Source: Clostridia bacterium | GTDB lineage: Bacteria; Bacillota; Clostridia; Oscillospirales; Acutalibacteraceae | Direction: 5' to 3' | DNA length: 64,000 nt | NCBI GenBank assembly: GCA_017409475.1 | Contig: JAFQSP010000003.1 | Coordinates: 335,253 to 399,252 of the forward strand | Shown: positions 55,374-63,915 of the stretch, piece after piece | Numbering within the stretch: position 1 is the stretch's first letter | Layout of the letters: each line of letters opens with the position of its first letter | The notes under the pieces: model-generated | Told to the model about the DNA's origin: nothing | Seen by the model: only the letters and a program-made list of their open reading frames with translations | The model's database searches: none | Program-made: the position numbers and the translations under genes

Positions 55374-56239
55374 AGTATTCTTAAACATTCATTTTTATCA
55401 TTTTCGATTGCTGCAATAATTTCATCAAGGGATGAAAACTTCTTTTCATTCCTTATATATTTCTTAAACATAACCTGAACCTTTTTATCATAAAGGTCGC
55501 CCGAATAGCCGATTATATGAGTTTCGGCAAGAGGTCTATCTGTTAAAAACGTTGGCCTTACTCCAACATTCAGCACCGACGGATATTCTTTTTCATCAAC
55601 AATAGCAACACCTGCATATACGCCGAATTTTGGCAAGATAAAGCCCTCATCATACGGCTGATTTATTGTCGGGAAGCCCATTTTATGTCCACGGCCATCA
55701 CCTTTTTTTACATCAAAATCAATCGTATAGGAATGTCCCATCAGTCGAAAAGCTGACTCCATATCACCATTCGTGATACATTCTCTAATGGCAGTTGACG
55801 ATGCTGCAGTTTCATTAACCGTTACCGTTTCGCATTTTTCGCTCTTAATTCCATTTTGCTCACAAAATACGCTGATATCCTCGTAACTGCCGCTTGCCCC
55901 TTTTCCGAATCGGTGATTTTCACCGCATACAAAAAGGCGCACATTCATTTTTTTATAAAGCATTTCGAGGTATTCGTCGGGCGTCATATCACGAATTTTG
56001 TCAAGGTCAAGGCAGATTACTGTATCCACGCCTAATTGTTCAAGATACCTGAAATTCAATTCATCAGAGAAAATTCGTTTCTTTCGATTTTTTTGCATAA
56101 TCATAACAACGACGGGTGTAAATCCCGATTTTACTGCAACCGAAATTACCCTCTGATGACCTAAATGTACGCCATCAAAGGTGCCAAGTGCTGCCGCGCA
56201 GCCATTTTCGAAAAATATCGGGTTTTGTAAAACCTTCAT
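55355..56239 (-). CDS. ribF: Bifunctional riboflavin kinase / FAD synthetase
   Basis: RibF converts riboflavin to FMN and then FAD. The 294-aa protein has an N-terminal nucleotidyltransferase domain (ALGTFDGVHLGHQRVI, CGENHRFGKGASG, SSTAIRECI) and a C-terminal riboflavin kinase domain (GDGRGHKMGFPTINQ, GVYAGVAIV, GVRPTF). The ATG at 56239 (MKVLQNPIFFENG) has GGAG 11 bases upstream; an earlier in-frame start lies inside truB. It is last in the nusA-infB operon, so there is no room for an FMN riboswitch. Confidence 0.94.
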   Translation of the reverse strand: MKVLQNPIFFENGCAAALGTFDGVHLGHQRVISVAVKSGFTPVVVMIMQKNRKKRIFSDELNFRYLEQLGVDTVICLDLDKIRDMTPDEYLEMLYKKMNVRLFVCGENHRFGKGASGSYEDISVFCEQNGIKSEKCETVTVNETAASSTAIRECITNGDMESAFRLMGHSYTIDFDVKKGDGRGHKMGFPTINQPYDEGFILPKFGVYAGVAIVDEKEYPSVLNVGVRPTFLTDRPLAETHIIGYSGDLYDKKVQVMFKKYIRNEKKFSSLDEIIAAIENDKNECLRILKNCNY

Positions 56240-56247
56240 TATTAATT

Positions 56248-57126
56248 TCACTCCGTGATTATGCACTTTATCTTCAATAATTCGCCTTCAACAAATCCGA
56301 GTCCGAGAAATTTATTATCATAAGAATAAACACGAATCAAATCGCCGTAGGACACTTCTGCATCAAGGCTAACTCTTTCTAAAAAAAGCTCCCCGCCATT
56401 TAAAAAACGCCGAGTTTGATTGTCGGTAATTGTCACAGATGAACAATAAGAAACCACCGAATCAGCTTCGCGTAAAAACTTTTGCGGATTTTCCTTTAAT
56501 TCGTCGAGAGTAACGCACATATCGGCGGTATAGCCTGCCGTTTCGGTACGTCTAAGCTTTGACAGCGTAGCACCAACGCCAAGAGCTTTACCTAAATCAT
56601 CAGCTAACGAACGAATGTATGTCCCCTTTGAACAAATTACGTCAATGATAAATTTATTTTTGCCGCTTTTTTCAATTATATCGAGCTTTTTTATATTAAC
56701 AAGACGGGCTTCCCTCTCGATTTCGACTCCCTGACGAGCTAAATCGTAAAGTCGAACTCCGCCCTTTTTTAATGCAGAAAACATTGGCGGTACTTGGTTG
56801 TATTCACCGATAAACCTACTGCAAACCGATTCAAATTCAGCGACAGATATATCGCAATCGGTTTCATTAATAACATTCCCTGTTATATCGAGAGTATCGG
56901 TTTCGACACCAAGCAAAATCTCGGCAGTATAACGCTTATCCGCAGTAAGCATGAGCTCGCAAAGTCGAGTCGCACGGCCAAGCAAAATGGGCAAAACTCC
57001 TGTAGCCATAGGGTCAAGTGTACCCGTGTGGCCAACCCTTTTTTCACCAAAAATCCGCTTAACTGCCGACACTGCCGAAAAGGAGGTCATTCCCTCCGGC
57101 TTATCAAGTAAAATCATTCCCTGCAT
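56248..57126 (-). CDS. truB: tRNA pseudouridine-55 synthase
   Basis: TruB makes pseudouridine 55 in the T-loop of tRNA. The 292-aa protein has MILLDKPEGMTSFSAVSAVK, the catalytic motif GHTGTLDPMATGVLPILLG (Asp nucleophile), and RYTAEILLGVETDTLDITG, followed by a C-terminal PUA-like region. The ATG at 57126 is just after the nrnA stop, with a weak GGTG upstream; a GTG three codons earlier or an ATG three codons later are possible starts. Confidence 0.95.
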   Translation of the reverse strand: MQGMILLDKPEGMTSFSAVSAVKRIFGEKRVGHTGTLDPMATGVLPILLGRATRLCELMLTADKRYTAEILLGVETDTLDITGNVINETDCDISVAEFESVCSRFIGEYNQVPPMFSALKKGGVRLYDLARQGVEIEREARLVNIKKLDIIEKSGKNKFIIDVICSKGTYIRSLADDLGKALGVGATLSKLRRTETAGYTADMCVTLDELKENPQKFLREADSVVSYCSSVTITDNQTRRFLNGGELFLERVSLDAEVSYGDLIRVYSYDNKFLGLGFVEGELLKIKCIITE

Positions 57127-57127
57127 A

Positions 57128-58069
57128 TCATTCACCGAGATAGTCAGAGATTACATCTAACATTTTCCGCTTAGCTTCATCGAGAGTTCCTAAAATCTCA
57201 CAGCCTGCGGCCCTGTTATGTCCGCCACCGCCGAGCATTGAACAAATTTCAGACGCATCAATTGGCTCGTGGGTACGAACCGAGCATTTAAATTTGCCCT
57301 CCGATTTTTCGCGAATTGTAACGCCTATTAAAACCCCTTCGATTTGACGAGGAATCGGTGTTACTCCTTCAAGCTCATCAGGAGTAACCATACTTTGCAT
57401 TTCAGTTGTAATAGTCATCAATGCGCAACGATTGTTAAAATGCATTTCAATATTATCAACTGCCTGCTGCTCGACCTTCAATCGTGCAAATGACTTTGTA
57501 TCGAACATAATACGGTTGATTTCATAATAATCAGCACCGTATTCAATTAATTTCGATGCGATTATATGAGTATTAGCAGTAGTATTTTGATACTTAAAGC
57601 AACCGGTGTCGGTGACAATTCCCGTATAGAGATTGTCTGCAATAACCCTATCAATTTCAACACCAAGCTCCGAAATCAGCTCATAAATATTCTCGCAATT
57701 AGCACCTGCATCAGCGTTCACATAAGTAATCGGTGCATAACCTTTATTAGAGCGGTGATGGTCAATAGCAAGGTCAATTTTATCGCCGTAAAGTTCATTA
57801 TTCTTACCCAAAAGCTTTAAATCGGCAACGTCAACAGCAACAATATTTTCGTGATGAAAATACTGAATTTCAACCGGTTTTACCATATAGTCATAACGTG
57901 CAGGAATTTCGTCAGCGCATTCTACCCTTGCCTTTTTGCCAATTTTATGCAAAGCGTGGCATAACCCATATGCCGACCCGACGGTATCTCCATCGGGTGA
58001 CGCATGAGAAAGTATCAAAAAATTATCCTTTTCACAAAAAAATGCTGCAATAGTTTTAATATCAGTCAT
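57128..58069 (-). CDS. nrnA: DHH/DHHA1 family phosphoesterase (NrnA-type nanoRNase/pAp phosphatase)
   Basis: NrnA degrades short RNA oligos and dephosphorylates pAp. The 313-aa protein shows DHH motifs: LSHASPDGDTVGSAYGL, VAVDVADLK, LAIDHHRSNKG, IVTDTGCFKYQNTT, and a C-terminal DHHA1 GGGGHNRAAGCEI. It overlaps rbfA by 8 bp and precedes truB, the usual order in Firmicutes. Confidence 0.94.
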   Translation of the reverse strand: MTDIKTIAAFFCEKDNFLILSHASPDGDTVGSAYGLCHALHKIGKKARVECADEIPARYDYMVKPVEIQYFHHENIVAVDVADLKLLGKNNELYGDKIDLAIDHHRSNKGYAPITYVNADAGANCENIYELISELGVEIDRVIADNLYTGIVTDTGCFKYQNTTANTHIIASKLIEYGADYYEINRIMFDTKSFARLKVEQQAVDNIEMHFNNRCALMTITTEMQSMVTPDELEGVTPIPRQIEGVLIGVTIREKSEGKFKCSVRTHEPIDASEICSMLGGGGHNRAAGCEILGTLDEAKRKMLDVISDYLGE

Positions 58070-58421
58070 TCTTTACCTCGTCGCTCAAATCTTCAAGCAT
58101 ATGAGCTATTTTTGAGCTATATTCAATTGAATCGTCGGCTATAAAGCGCAATTCGGGAATTTTACGAATCGAAAGTCGCGAGCCAAGCTCACGGCGGATA
58201 TATCCACCTGCGCTTTTAAGCCCTTCAACAGCGCGTTTTGCCGCATCGAAGCCCTCCATAGCGCAGACGTATATCTTTGCATAAGACAAATCATTTGTGA
58301 CCTCGCATCTGACAACCGAAAGCATAAGTCCCGATACACGCGGGTCCTTTAACTCGCGCATAATTGACGAAATCTCACGCTTAAAATCGGACGAAATACG
58401 GTCAATTTTGTAACCTGCCAT
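58062..58421 (-). CDS. rbfA: Ribosome-binding factor A
   Basis: RbfA helps mature the 30S subunit and 16S rRNA 5' end. The 119-aa protein has RISSDFKREISSIMRELKDP, then VSGLMLSVVRCEVTNDLSYA and IRRELGSRLSIRKIPELRFI, all typical. It lies between infB (6 bp) and nrnA (overlap 8 bp). Confidence 0.97.
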   Translation of the reverse strand: MAGYKIDRISSDFKREISSIMRELKDPRVSGLMLSVVRCEVTNDLSYAKIYVCAMEGFDAAKRAVEGLKSAGGYIRRELGSRLSIRKIPELRFIADDSIEYSSKIAHMLEDLSDEVKND

Positions 58422-58427
58422 TTATGC

Positions 58428-60890
58428 TCAATCCTCTCTGTATTCTTCGATAATAAAGGCTTCGAAACGGTCGCCTTCCTTGATATCATTGAACTTTTCA
58501 AGTCCGATACCGCATTCGTAACCCTGGGCAACCTCTTTTGCGTCGTCCTTGAAGCGTTTAAGCGAGTCAATCTTATCCTCAGCGATAACAATACCGTCAC
58601 GGATAACGCGAATTTGACAAGCACGTGTAACCTTACCGTCGGTAACGTATGAACCGGCGATTGCACCGACATTCGAAATCTTATATACCTGACGTACGTC
58701 AACCGAGCCGAGAACAACCTCGCGTGTTTTTGGCGAAAGCATACCCTTCATAGCGGCTTCGATTTCTTCGATGCAATCATAAATTACGCGGTAGGTTCTA
58801 ATTTCAACGCCGTCTCTTTCAGCATTATTCTTTGCGCCTACATCGGGACGAACGTTAAATCCAACAATAATAGCATTCGATGTGTTAGCAAGCATAACGT
58901 CGGATTCGTTGATTGCGCCAACGCCACCGTGAACTACCGACACACGAACCTCTTCGTTAGTAAGCTTTTCAAGCGACTGGCGAACGGCTTCAACAGAGCC
59001 CTGAACGTCGGCCTTAACAATAACGTTGAGTTCCTTTAAGTCACCGTCAGAGAATTGGTCAAAGAAATTGTCAAGTGTAACCTTCTGCTGAGCCTTCCAA
59101 ATTTCTTCCTTAGCGCGCTGTTTACGCTGTTCTACAAGCTCACGCGCAAGACGTTCATCAGAAACAGCATTAAATTCGTCACCTGCGCTCGGCACTTCGG
59201 CGAGACCGATAATCTCGACCGGTACCGACGGACCGGCAGAAGTAATCTTTGTTCCGTTTTCGTCGACCATTCCTCTTACACGGCCAACCGATGTTCCTGC
59301 AACGATAATGTCGCCGTGATTGAGCGTTCCCTTCTGAACGAGAAGGGTTGCAACAGGACCTCTTCCCTTATCAAGACGGGCTTCGATAACAATACCGCCT
59401 GCTCTTCTGTCGGGGTTGGCCTTTAATTCCATAACGTCGGCAACGAGAATGATATTTTCGAGAAGGTCGTCAATACCCTGATGCGATTTTGCCGAAACAG
59501 GTACGCAGATAACGTCACCGCCCCATTCCTCAGGAATAACATTATGCTCGGTAAGCTGCTGTTTTACTCTATCGGGGTTTGCAGTCGGCTTATCCATTTT
59601 ATTTATAGCAACAATAACCTGAACCTTTGCGGCTCTTGCGTGGTTGATAGCTTCGATAGTCTGCGGCATGATACCGTCATCGGCTGCAACAACGAGAACG
59701 GCAATATCGGTAGCCATAGCGCCTCTTGCACGCATGGAAGTAAATGCAGCGTGTCCCGGTGTATCGAGGAATGTAATTTCTCTGTCCTTTAACTTAACGC
59801 GGTAAGCACCGATATGCTGGGTAATTCCGCCGGCTTCGGTTGAGGTTACGTTCTTATCACGGATAGCGTCAAGAAGCGATGTTTTACCATGGTCAACGTG
59901 ACCCATTACGCAGACAACAGGGCTACGGGGACGGAGATTTTCTGTTGTATCCTCGGTATCGTCCATGATACGCTCTTCGATTGTTACTACAACCTCACGC
60001 TCAACCTTTGCGCCAAGCTCGGTTGCAACAATTTCGGCCGTATCGTAGTCGATAGTCTGTGTAATAGTAGCCATTATACCGAGAAGCATAAGCTGTTTAA
60101 TAACCTCTGCGGCTGTCTTTTTAAGCTTTGCCGCAAGGTCACCAACGGTAATTTCGTCGCCGACGGTGATTTTAAGCGGCATTTTCTTAATTCTTTCGAG
60201 CTGAATGCGGCGAAGCTTATCAGCCTCTGTTTCACGCTTCGGTCCCTTTTTCGGATAGCCTTGCTGGGGACGTTTTTTAATCTGTTGACGGTTCTGTGTT
60301 TGGGTATTTACGCCCTTATCACTTGCGATTGACTCATACTTTTCGTTATAACGGTCGAGCTCAACATAAGCCGAGTGCATATCAACCTTACGAATTTCGG
60401 CAGGTCCTCTGTTAGGAGCAACAGAAGGCGCCTTTTTCTTCTTTTCAGGCATGGGCTGCTTAACACCTGTCGGTGTAGCAGGCTTCTTTTCATTAGCCTT
60501 ATTGTTTTCGGCTTTTTGAGACGGTTTTTCTTTCTTTTCCGCAGCAGGTTTAGCAGGGGCTTTACCTTCCTTTTCGGCCTTTGCAGCTCTTGCCATTGCG
60601 GCAAATTCTTCGGCAATTCGAGCCTGCTCGGCTAATTTATCTTCCTTAGCCTTTGCCTCTGCTTTGCGGCGCTCTTCTCTGGCCTTATCGCCTTGAGCGA
60701 AGTAATTATCAAACGATTCAACCTGATTATTCTGAGTCATGTAATCAAAAATTATATCAAGCTCATGCTCCTCAAGAGAGGTTTGACTCTTTTTCTGGTC
60801 GCTGAAAAAGTTTGAAAGAAGTGTAATAATATCCTTACTTGGTACATCAAAGTCTTTTGCAACCTCGTGCACTCTATATTTAATCATCAT
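58428..60890 (-). CDS. infB: Translation initiation factor IF-2
   Basis: IF-2 brings initiator tRNA to the 30S subunit. The 820-aa protein has an N-terminal IF2_N domain ([19 protein letters not shown]), an Ala/Lys/Pro-rich linker (about 60-220), a second IF2_N, and the GTPase with G1 [31 protein letters not shown] and SAKSHQG. Domains III and IV follow. It overlaps ylxQ by 4 bp (ATGA), so it is coupled. Confidence 0.98.
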   Translation of the reverse strand: MMIKYRVHEVAKDFDVPSKDIITLLSNFFSDQKKSQTSLEEHELDIIFDYMTQNNQVESFDNYFAQGDKAREERRKAEAKAKEDKLAEQARIAEEFAAMARAAKAEKEGKAPAKPAAEKKEKPSQKAENNKANEKKPATPTGVKQPMPEKKKKAPSVAPNRGPAEIRKVDMHSAYVELDRYNEKYESIASDKGVNTQTQNRQQIKKRPQQGYPKKGPKRETEADKLRRIQLERIKKMPLKITVGDEITVGDLAAKLKKTAAEVIKQLMLLGIMATITQTIDYDTAEIVATELGAKVEREVVVTIEERIMDDTEDTTENLRPRSPVVCVMGHVDHGKTSLLDAIRDKNVTSTEAGGITQHIGAYRVKLKDREITFLDTPGHAAFTSMRARGAMATDIAVLVVAADDGIMPQTIEAINHARAAKVQVIVAINKMDKPTANPDRVKQQLTEHNVIPEEWGGDVICVPVSAKSHQGIDDLLENIILVADVMELKANPDRRAGGIVIEARLDKGRGPVATLLVQKGTLNHGDIIVAGTSVGRVRGMVDENGTKITSAGPSVPVEIIGLAEVPSAGDEFNAVSDERLARELVEQRKQRAKEEIWKAQQKVTLDNFFDQFSDGDLKELNVIVKADVQGSVEAVRQSLEKLTNEEVRVSVVHGGVGAINESDVMLANTSNAIIVGFNVRPDVGAKNNAERDGVEIRTYRVIYDCIEEIEAAMKGMLSPKTREVVLGSVDVRQVYKISNVGAIAGSYVTDGKVTRACQIRVIRDGIVIAEDKIDSLKRFKDDAKEVAQGYECGIGLEKFNDIKEGDRFEAFIIEEYRED

Positions 60891-61210
60891 ATAGCTGATT
60901 CATCCTTCCTCATTGTATTGTGTATAGTGAGTAATTTTTCCGCAAAGCCCTTTTCGGTAACTGCGACTACGCCTGCCTTTATTCCGATTGATGCCGAAAG
61001 CTCGTCGAGCGTACAGTCGAGTTTTATAACAGGGACATTATATTTTTCACCAATAAAGTTCGCTTCTTTTGCAGTTTTTGGTGAAATATCACTGGCAAAC
61101 AAAATCAAATGCGCCTTTTTATTCTTTGCGGTTGAAAGGGTTTCATTAAAGCCAATCGCCATTTTTCCTGCTCGTCTTACAAGTCCGAGCAGTGATAAAA
61201 TTCTATTCAT
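60887..61210 (-). CDS. ylxQ: L7Ae/L30e family RNA-binding protein YlxQ
   Basis: This 107-aa protein of the L7Ae/L30e fold is presumed to bind RNA. It starts [20 protein letters not shown] and has [16 protein letters not shown] with [14 protein letters not shown]. The ATG at 61210 overlaps the ylxR stop by 8 bp, with GGAGG 12 bases upstream; a longer 159-aa frame lies inside ylxR and is not credible. Confidence 0.92.
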   Translation of the reverse strand: MNRILSLLGLVRRAGKMAIGFNETLSTAKNKKAHLILFASDISPKTAKEANFIGEKYNVPVIKLDCTLDELSASIGIKAGVVAVTEKGFAEKLLTIHNTMRKDESAI

Positions 61211-61472
61211 CGGCTGATATTTCCTCCTCCATACCGTTATAAATTTCGTCGGGTATGGTAACCTCGAAGGCTCGGTCAATGCGCTTTGATTTGCGCGCTT
61301 TTTTAAGGCAATCGGCATTCGGGCAGATATATGCTCCTCGTCCGTTTTTCTTTCCTGTTTTATCAAGCGAAATTTCGCCTTCCGATGATTTTACTATTCG
61401 TATCAGCTCGCGTTTTTCCTTCATTTCGCCGCAACCGACACACATTCTCATCGGCTGTTTACGCTTTTGCAT
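61203..61472 (-). CDS. ylxR: YlxR (DUF448) family RNA/regulatory protein
   Basis: This 89-aa YlxR protein is thought to bind nucleic acid; in B. subtilis it influences transcription. It has the family motif MRMCVGCGEMKEKRELIRIV and GRGAYICPNADCLKKARK. AAAGGAGG is seven to ten bases upstream. It lies between nusA and ylxQ as usual. Confidence 0.95.
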   Translation of the reverse strand: MQKRKQPMRMCVGCGEMKEKRELIRIVKSSEGEISLDKTGKKNGRGAYICPNADCLKKARKSKRIDRAFEVTIPDEIYNGMEEEISADE

Positions 61473-61502
61473 AAACCAACGCCTCCTTTATTTATAGTAA
61501 TA

Positions 61503-62555
61503 TTATTCGCCGTAGAAACCGCTTTCAGGACGAATATCAATCTTCCATCCGGTTAAACGTGCGGCAAGACGTACATTTTGTCCCTTGTTACCGATAGCAA
61601 GTGAAAGCTGACCATCGGGTACGGTTGCCTTGCAAACCTTTTGCCCCTCGGTATCGAGTTCAACCGACAGAACCTTTGCCGGTGAAAGTGCTTCCTTTAT
61701 AAAATCAACGGGGTCCTCTGAATACTTGATAATATCAATCTTTTCAGGATAAAGCTCCTCGAGAATCTTTGAAATTCTTGCGCCACGCTGGCCGATACAT
61801 GAGCCAACTGCGTCAACATTTTCATCCTTTGAGTAAACGGCAATTTTTGTGCGTGAGCCTGCCTCACGTGAAATTGCCTTAATCTCGATGGTGCCGTCAA
61901 AAATTTCGGGAACTTCGAGTTCGAACATTCTTCTTACAAGACCGGGATGAGTTCTTGAAATCATGGCTCTCGGTCCCTTTTCACTCTCTCTTACATCAAC
62001 GATAAACACCTTAATATTATCGCCTTCGTCGAGTATCTCGTCGGGAATCATTTCTGTCTTCGGAAGCATAGCCTCTGAATTTCCGATTTCGACGGTTACA
62101 CTGCCTGTTTTAGGATTAATGCGAAGAACCTTTGCCGAAACCAATTCCTGATTCTTTGACTGGAATTCTGCATAAGTCTTATCCCTTTCGGCGTCCTTAA
62201 TACCCTGACGGATAACGTGCTTTGCCGTCTGTGCTGCAATTCGGCCGAAATCCATTGTTTCGAGCTTAATTTCAACAAAATCGCCAACTACTGCATTCTT
62301 GTTATATGCACGTGCAGCTTCGAGTAAAAGCTCGGTTGCGGGGTCTTCAATCTCTTCTACAACTGCTTTTCTAACGTACACTTCAAACTTCTGCTTTTCG
62401 CAATCAATGTTGCAAAAAACGCAATCCTTGCCGTTGTAATCCTTTTTAACCGAAACTACGATTGCGTTTGCAATTTTTTCGGCTAAATAGTTTGCGGGGA
62501 TTCCCTTCTCCTTTTCCATAAGAGCTATTGCTTCAAAAAAGTCCTTCTTCTTCAT
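61503..62555 (-). CDS. nusA: Transcription termination/antitermination factor NusA
   Basis: NusA binds RNA polymerase and modulates pausing and termination. The 350-aa protein is the short Firmicutes form, with an N-terminal RNAP-binding domain (KKDFFEAIALMEKEKGIP), an S1 domain (SAKVLRINPKTGSVTVEIG) and two KH domains (AVGSCIGQRGARISKILEEL and LSLAIGNKGQNVRLAARLTG). The acidic repeats of E. coli are absent. Confidence 0.97.
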   Translation of the reverse strand: MKKKDFFEAIALMEKEKGIPANYLAEKIANAIVVSVKKDYNGKDCVFCNIDCEKQKFEVYVRKAVVEEIEDPATELLLEAARAYNKNAVVGDFVEIKLETMDFGRIAAQTAKHVIRQGIKDAERDKTYAEFQSKNQELVSAKVLRINPKTGSVTVEIGNSEAMLPKTEMIPDEILDEGDNIKVFIVDVRESEKGPRAMISRTHPGLVRRMFELEVPEIFDGTIEIKAISREAGSRTKIAVYSKDENVDAVGSCIGQRGARISKILEELYPEKIDIIKYSEDPVDFIKEALSPAKVLSVELDTEGQKVCKATVPDGQLSLAIGNKGQNVRLAARLTGWKIDIRPESGFYGE

Positions 62556-62591
62556 TTTCTATATCAATCCTTTCAATAATATACACTTTAA

Positions 62592-63071
62592 TTAAAACAA
62601 GTCGGTGTCATCGGCTAAAACAACACTCGAAATTTCATTTTTTTCAAATCGGCGAGTTTCACCGTCGATATCAATTTCAATTCCGTTTTCATGCGAAATC
62701 AGTTTACCAGTAAAATCACGTTGGTTATCAATCGGTCGAATTGTATGAACGCGAACGTCCATACCAACTGCAAATTCATAATGCTGAATTCGTGTCAACG
62801 GACGGGCAAGGCCGGGTGATGATACCTCTAAGTAATATGCGCAACTGATCGGGTCAGCTTGGTCAAGAACAGGGTCAATCACACGTGACATATTTTCGCA
62901 ATCTTCGATTCCGATTCCGTCGGGGCTATCGATTATAATGCGAAGATAGTGGCCGGTACCTTCCTTTTGAAAACGAATGTCCCATAAATCAAGATTTAAT
63001 TCCTCAGCAATTGGTAATGCGAGCTCGTAAACTTTTTTTTCGGTGGAATTCATTTTATCAAGTATACTCAA
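62592..63071 (-). CDS. rimP: Ribosome maturation factor RimP, TTG start
   Basis: RimP assists 30S maturation. The 159-aa protein has KKVYELALPIAEELNLDLWD, GHYLRIIIDSPDGIGIEDCE, SRVIDPVLDQ and YLEVSSPGLARPL, then a C-terminal SH3-like domain. I place the start at a TTG (63071), eight bases after GGAGG. The ATG two codons upstream is only two bases from that site, and the longer open frame runs through a hairpin. It is first in the nusA-infB operon. Confidence 0.9.
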   Translation of the reverse strand: MSILDKMNSTEKKVYELALPIAEELNLDLWDIRFQKEGTGHYLRIIIDSPDGIGIEDCENMSRVIDPVLDQADPISCAYYLEVSSPGLARPLTRIQHYEFAVGMDVRVHTIRPIDNQRDFTGKLISHENGIEIDIDGETRRFEKNEISSVVLADDTDLF

Positions 63072-63095
63072 ATGCATAACCTCCAAACAAACATA

Positions 63096-63119
63096 AAAGA
63101 GCGGGTTGCCCCACTCTTT
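63096..63119 (-). promoter_or_regulatory. GNRA-capped hairpin in the rimP leader
   Basis: On the minus strand AAAGAGTGGG and CCCGCTCTTT form a 10-bp stem (one G-U) closed by GCAA, a GNRA tetraloop. It lies 17 nt before the GGAGG of rimP, with TTATGTTTGTTT after it. It could be an attenuator or a protein-binding element; function unknown. Confidence 0.65.
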
Positions 63120-63147
63120 CTTTGCTCCTTTTATTCTTACATTATGT

Positions 63148-63176
63148 ATACTATCACAGACAAATAAAAAAAGCAA
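63148..63176 (-). promoter_or_regulatory. Probable sigma-A promoter of the rimP-nusA-infB operon
   Basis: TTGCTT (63171-63176), a 17-nt spacer and TAGTAT (63148-63153) on the minus strand. It diverges from the tRNA promoter at 63197-63225. Confidence 0.65.
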
Positions 63177-63196
63177 GTATTTTTTCAAAAAAAGTG

Positions 63197-63225
63197 TTGA
63201 CATACAGAAATAATTATATTATAAT
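63197..63225 (+). promoter_or_regulatory. Consensus promoter of tRNA-Met-tRNA-Glu
   Basis: Perfect TTGACA (63197-63202), 17-nt spacer and perfect TATAAT (63220-63225), 33 bp before tRNA-Met. Confidence 0.93.
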
Positions 63226-63258
63226 GCATAAGTCGCTGAAAAATGCGACGGACGATTA

Positions 63259-63335
63259 GGCGGTATAGCTCAGCTGGCTAGAGCATTCGGTTCATACCCG
63301 AAGTGTCGTTGGTTCAAATCCGACTACCGCTACCA
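63259..63335 (+). tRNA. tRNA-Met (CAT), elongator type
   Basis: 77 nt with encoded CCA. The acceptor arm is GGCGGTA with TACCGCT, the anticodon loop TTCATAC gives CAT, and the T arm has GGTTCAAATCC. The anticodon stem TTCGG/CCGAA lacks the three G-C pairs of an initiator tRNA, and the first pair is G-U instead of a mismatch, so it is an elongator. Confidence 0.95.
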
Positions 63336-63341
63336 GATTAT

Positions 63342-63416
63342 GGCCCGTTGGTCAAGCGGTTAAGACACCGCCCTTTCACGGCGGTAACATGGGTTCGATT
63401 CCCGTACGGGTCACCA
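63342..63416 (+). tRNA. tRNA-Glu (TTC)
   Basis: 75 nt with encoded CCA. The acceptor arm is GGCCCGT with ACGGGTC (one G-U), the anticodon stem CCGCC/GGCGG closes the loop CTTTCAC with anticodon TTC, and the T loop is GGTTCGATTCC. Six bases after tRNA-Met. Confidence 0.96.
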
Positions 63417-63423
63417 AAGGCAG

Positions 63424-63457
63424 ATAAAATCCGAACTGTCTAAGGTTCGGATTTTAT
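63424..63457 (+). terminator. Terminator after tRNA-Glu
   Basis: ATAAAATCCGAAC (63424-63436) pairs with GTTCGGATTTTAT (63445-63457), followed by TTTTAG. It closes the Met-Glu unit. Confidence 0.88.
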
Positions 63458-63493
63458 TTTAGCCAAAATTTAATAAAAAGCGCATCTTTCGGC

Positions 63494-63522
63494 TTGACAC
63501 AAGCAGTATTTGTTATTATAAT
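63494..63522 (+). promoter_or_regulatory. Consensus promoter of tRNA-His-tRNA-Gln
   Basis: Perfect TTGACA (63494-63499), 17-nt spacer and perfect TATAAT (63517-63522), 28 bp before tRNA-His. Confidence 0.93.
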
Positions 63523-63550
63523 ATTGTTGCCGATTAAATGCCTTATATAT

Positions 63551-63628
63551 GGTGGATATGGCGCAGTTGGCTAGCGCGCCAGATTGTGGCTCTGGAGGTC
63601 AAGGGTTCGACTCCCTTTATCCACCCCA
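63551..63628 (+). tRNA. tRNA-His (GTG)
   Basis: 77 nt plus the extra 5' G typical of tRNA-His (63551), with encoded CCA. The acceptor arm is GTGGATA with TATCCAC and G-1 faces C73. The anticodon loop TTGTGGC gives GTG. Confidence 0.95.
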
Positions 63629-63639
63629 TTTTAACAAAT

Positions 63640-63669
63640 ACGGGCATACGGCTCATGCCGTATGCCCGT
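63640..63669 (+). terminator. Strong hairpin between tRNA-His and tRNA-Gln
   Basis: ACGGGCATACGGC (63640-63652) pairs perfectly with GCCGTATGCCCGT (63657-63669) around TCAT. The following T-rich stretch is TATAATTTATT, which also reads as a perfect -10 box (63670-63675) five bases before tRNA-Gln. Terminator or processing element. Confidence 0.65.
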
Positions 63670-63679
63670 TATAATTTAT

Positions 63680-63754
63680 TGAGGTGTCGCCAAGCGGTAA
63701 GGCACGGGATTTTGATTCCCGCATCCGTAGGTTCGAATCCTGCCACCTCAGCCA
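63680..63754 (+). tRNA. tRNA-Gln (TTG)
   Basis: 75 nt with encoded CCA. The acceptor arm is TGAGGTG with CACCTCA, the anticodon stem CGGGA/TCCCG holds loop TTTTGAT with anticodon TTG, and the T loop is GGTTCGAATCC. Confidence 0.95.
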
Positions 63755-63755
63755 A

Positions 63756-63784
63756 AAAAAAGACGGTTTCTGACCGTCTTTTTT
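63756..63784 (+). terminator. Terminator after tRNA-Gln
   Basis: AAAAAGACGGT pairs with ACCGTCTTTTT around TTCTG; six T in total follow the stem. Confidence 0.92.
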
Positions 63785-63810
63785 ATTTGAATATTTAGAC
63801 AATATTGAAT

Positions 63811-63840
63811 AAATATCCCCCCGTATAACGGGGGGTATTT
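63811..63840. terminator. GC-rich hairpin, probable terminator of the right-edge gene
   Basis: CCCCCCGT (63817-63824) and ACGGGGGG (63828-63835) form 8 perfect pairs around ATA, flanked by AAATAT and TATTT. It may end the minus-strand gene at 63916, or act both ways between convergent units. Confidence 0.65.
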
Positions 63841-63841
63841 C

Positions 63842-63915
63842 ATTTTCGGGCATAGCCCCAATACTACTGGCGGCGCACAAGTGCGCTTTTGATTGGCCTG
63901 CCAGCCGAGCAATTG
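63842..63915 (-). other. Possible structured 3' UTR segment
   Basis: After the stop at 63916 the minus strand carries several short inverted repeats, including GCGCAC/GTGCGC (63873-63886), GGC...GCC pairs and GGGGCTATGCCC. It is richer in GC than the coding regions here and may be a folded RNA or part of a mobile element end. No RNA family is recognised. Confidence 0.35.

Noticed and set aside
56239-56266. FMN riboswitch for ribF
   Set aside because: ribF is the last gene of a tightly packed operon with an 8-bp gap after truB.
61211-61366. 52-codon extension of YlxQ
   Set aside because: It overlaps ylxR out of frame and has no L7Ae-like features.
63538-63798. Plus-strand frame of 86 codons
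   Set aside because: It runs through tRNA-His, the hairpin and tRNA-Gln; it has no ribosome binding site.
63653-63880. Minus-strand reading frame containing SNLRMRESKSRALPLGD
   Set aside because: It is antisense to tRNA-Gln; this peptide is the well-known spurious translation of tRNA genes, not a protein.
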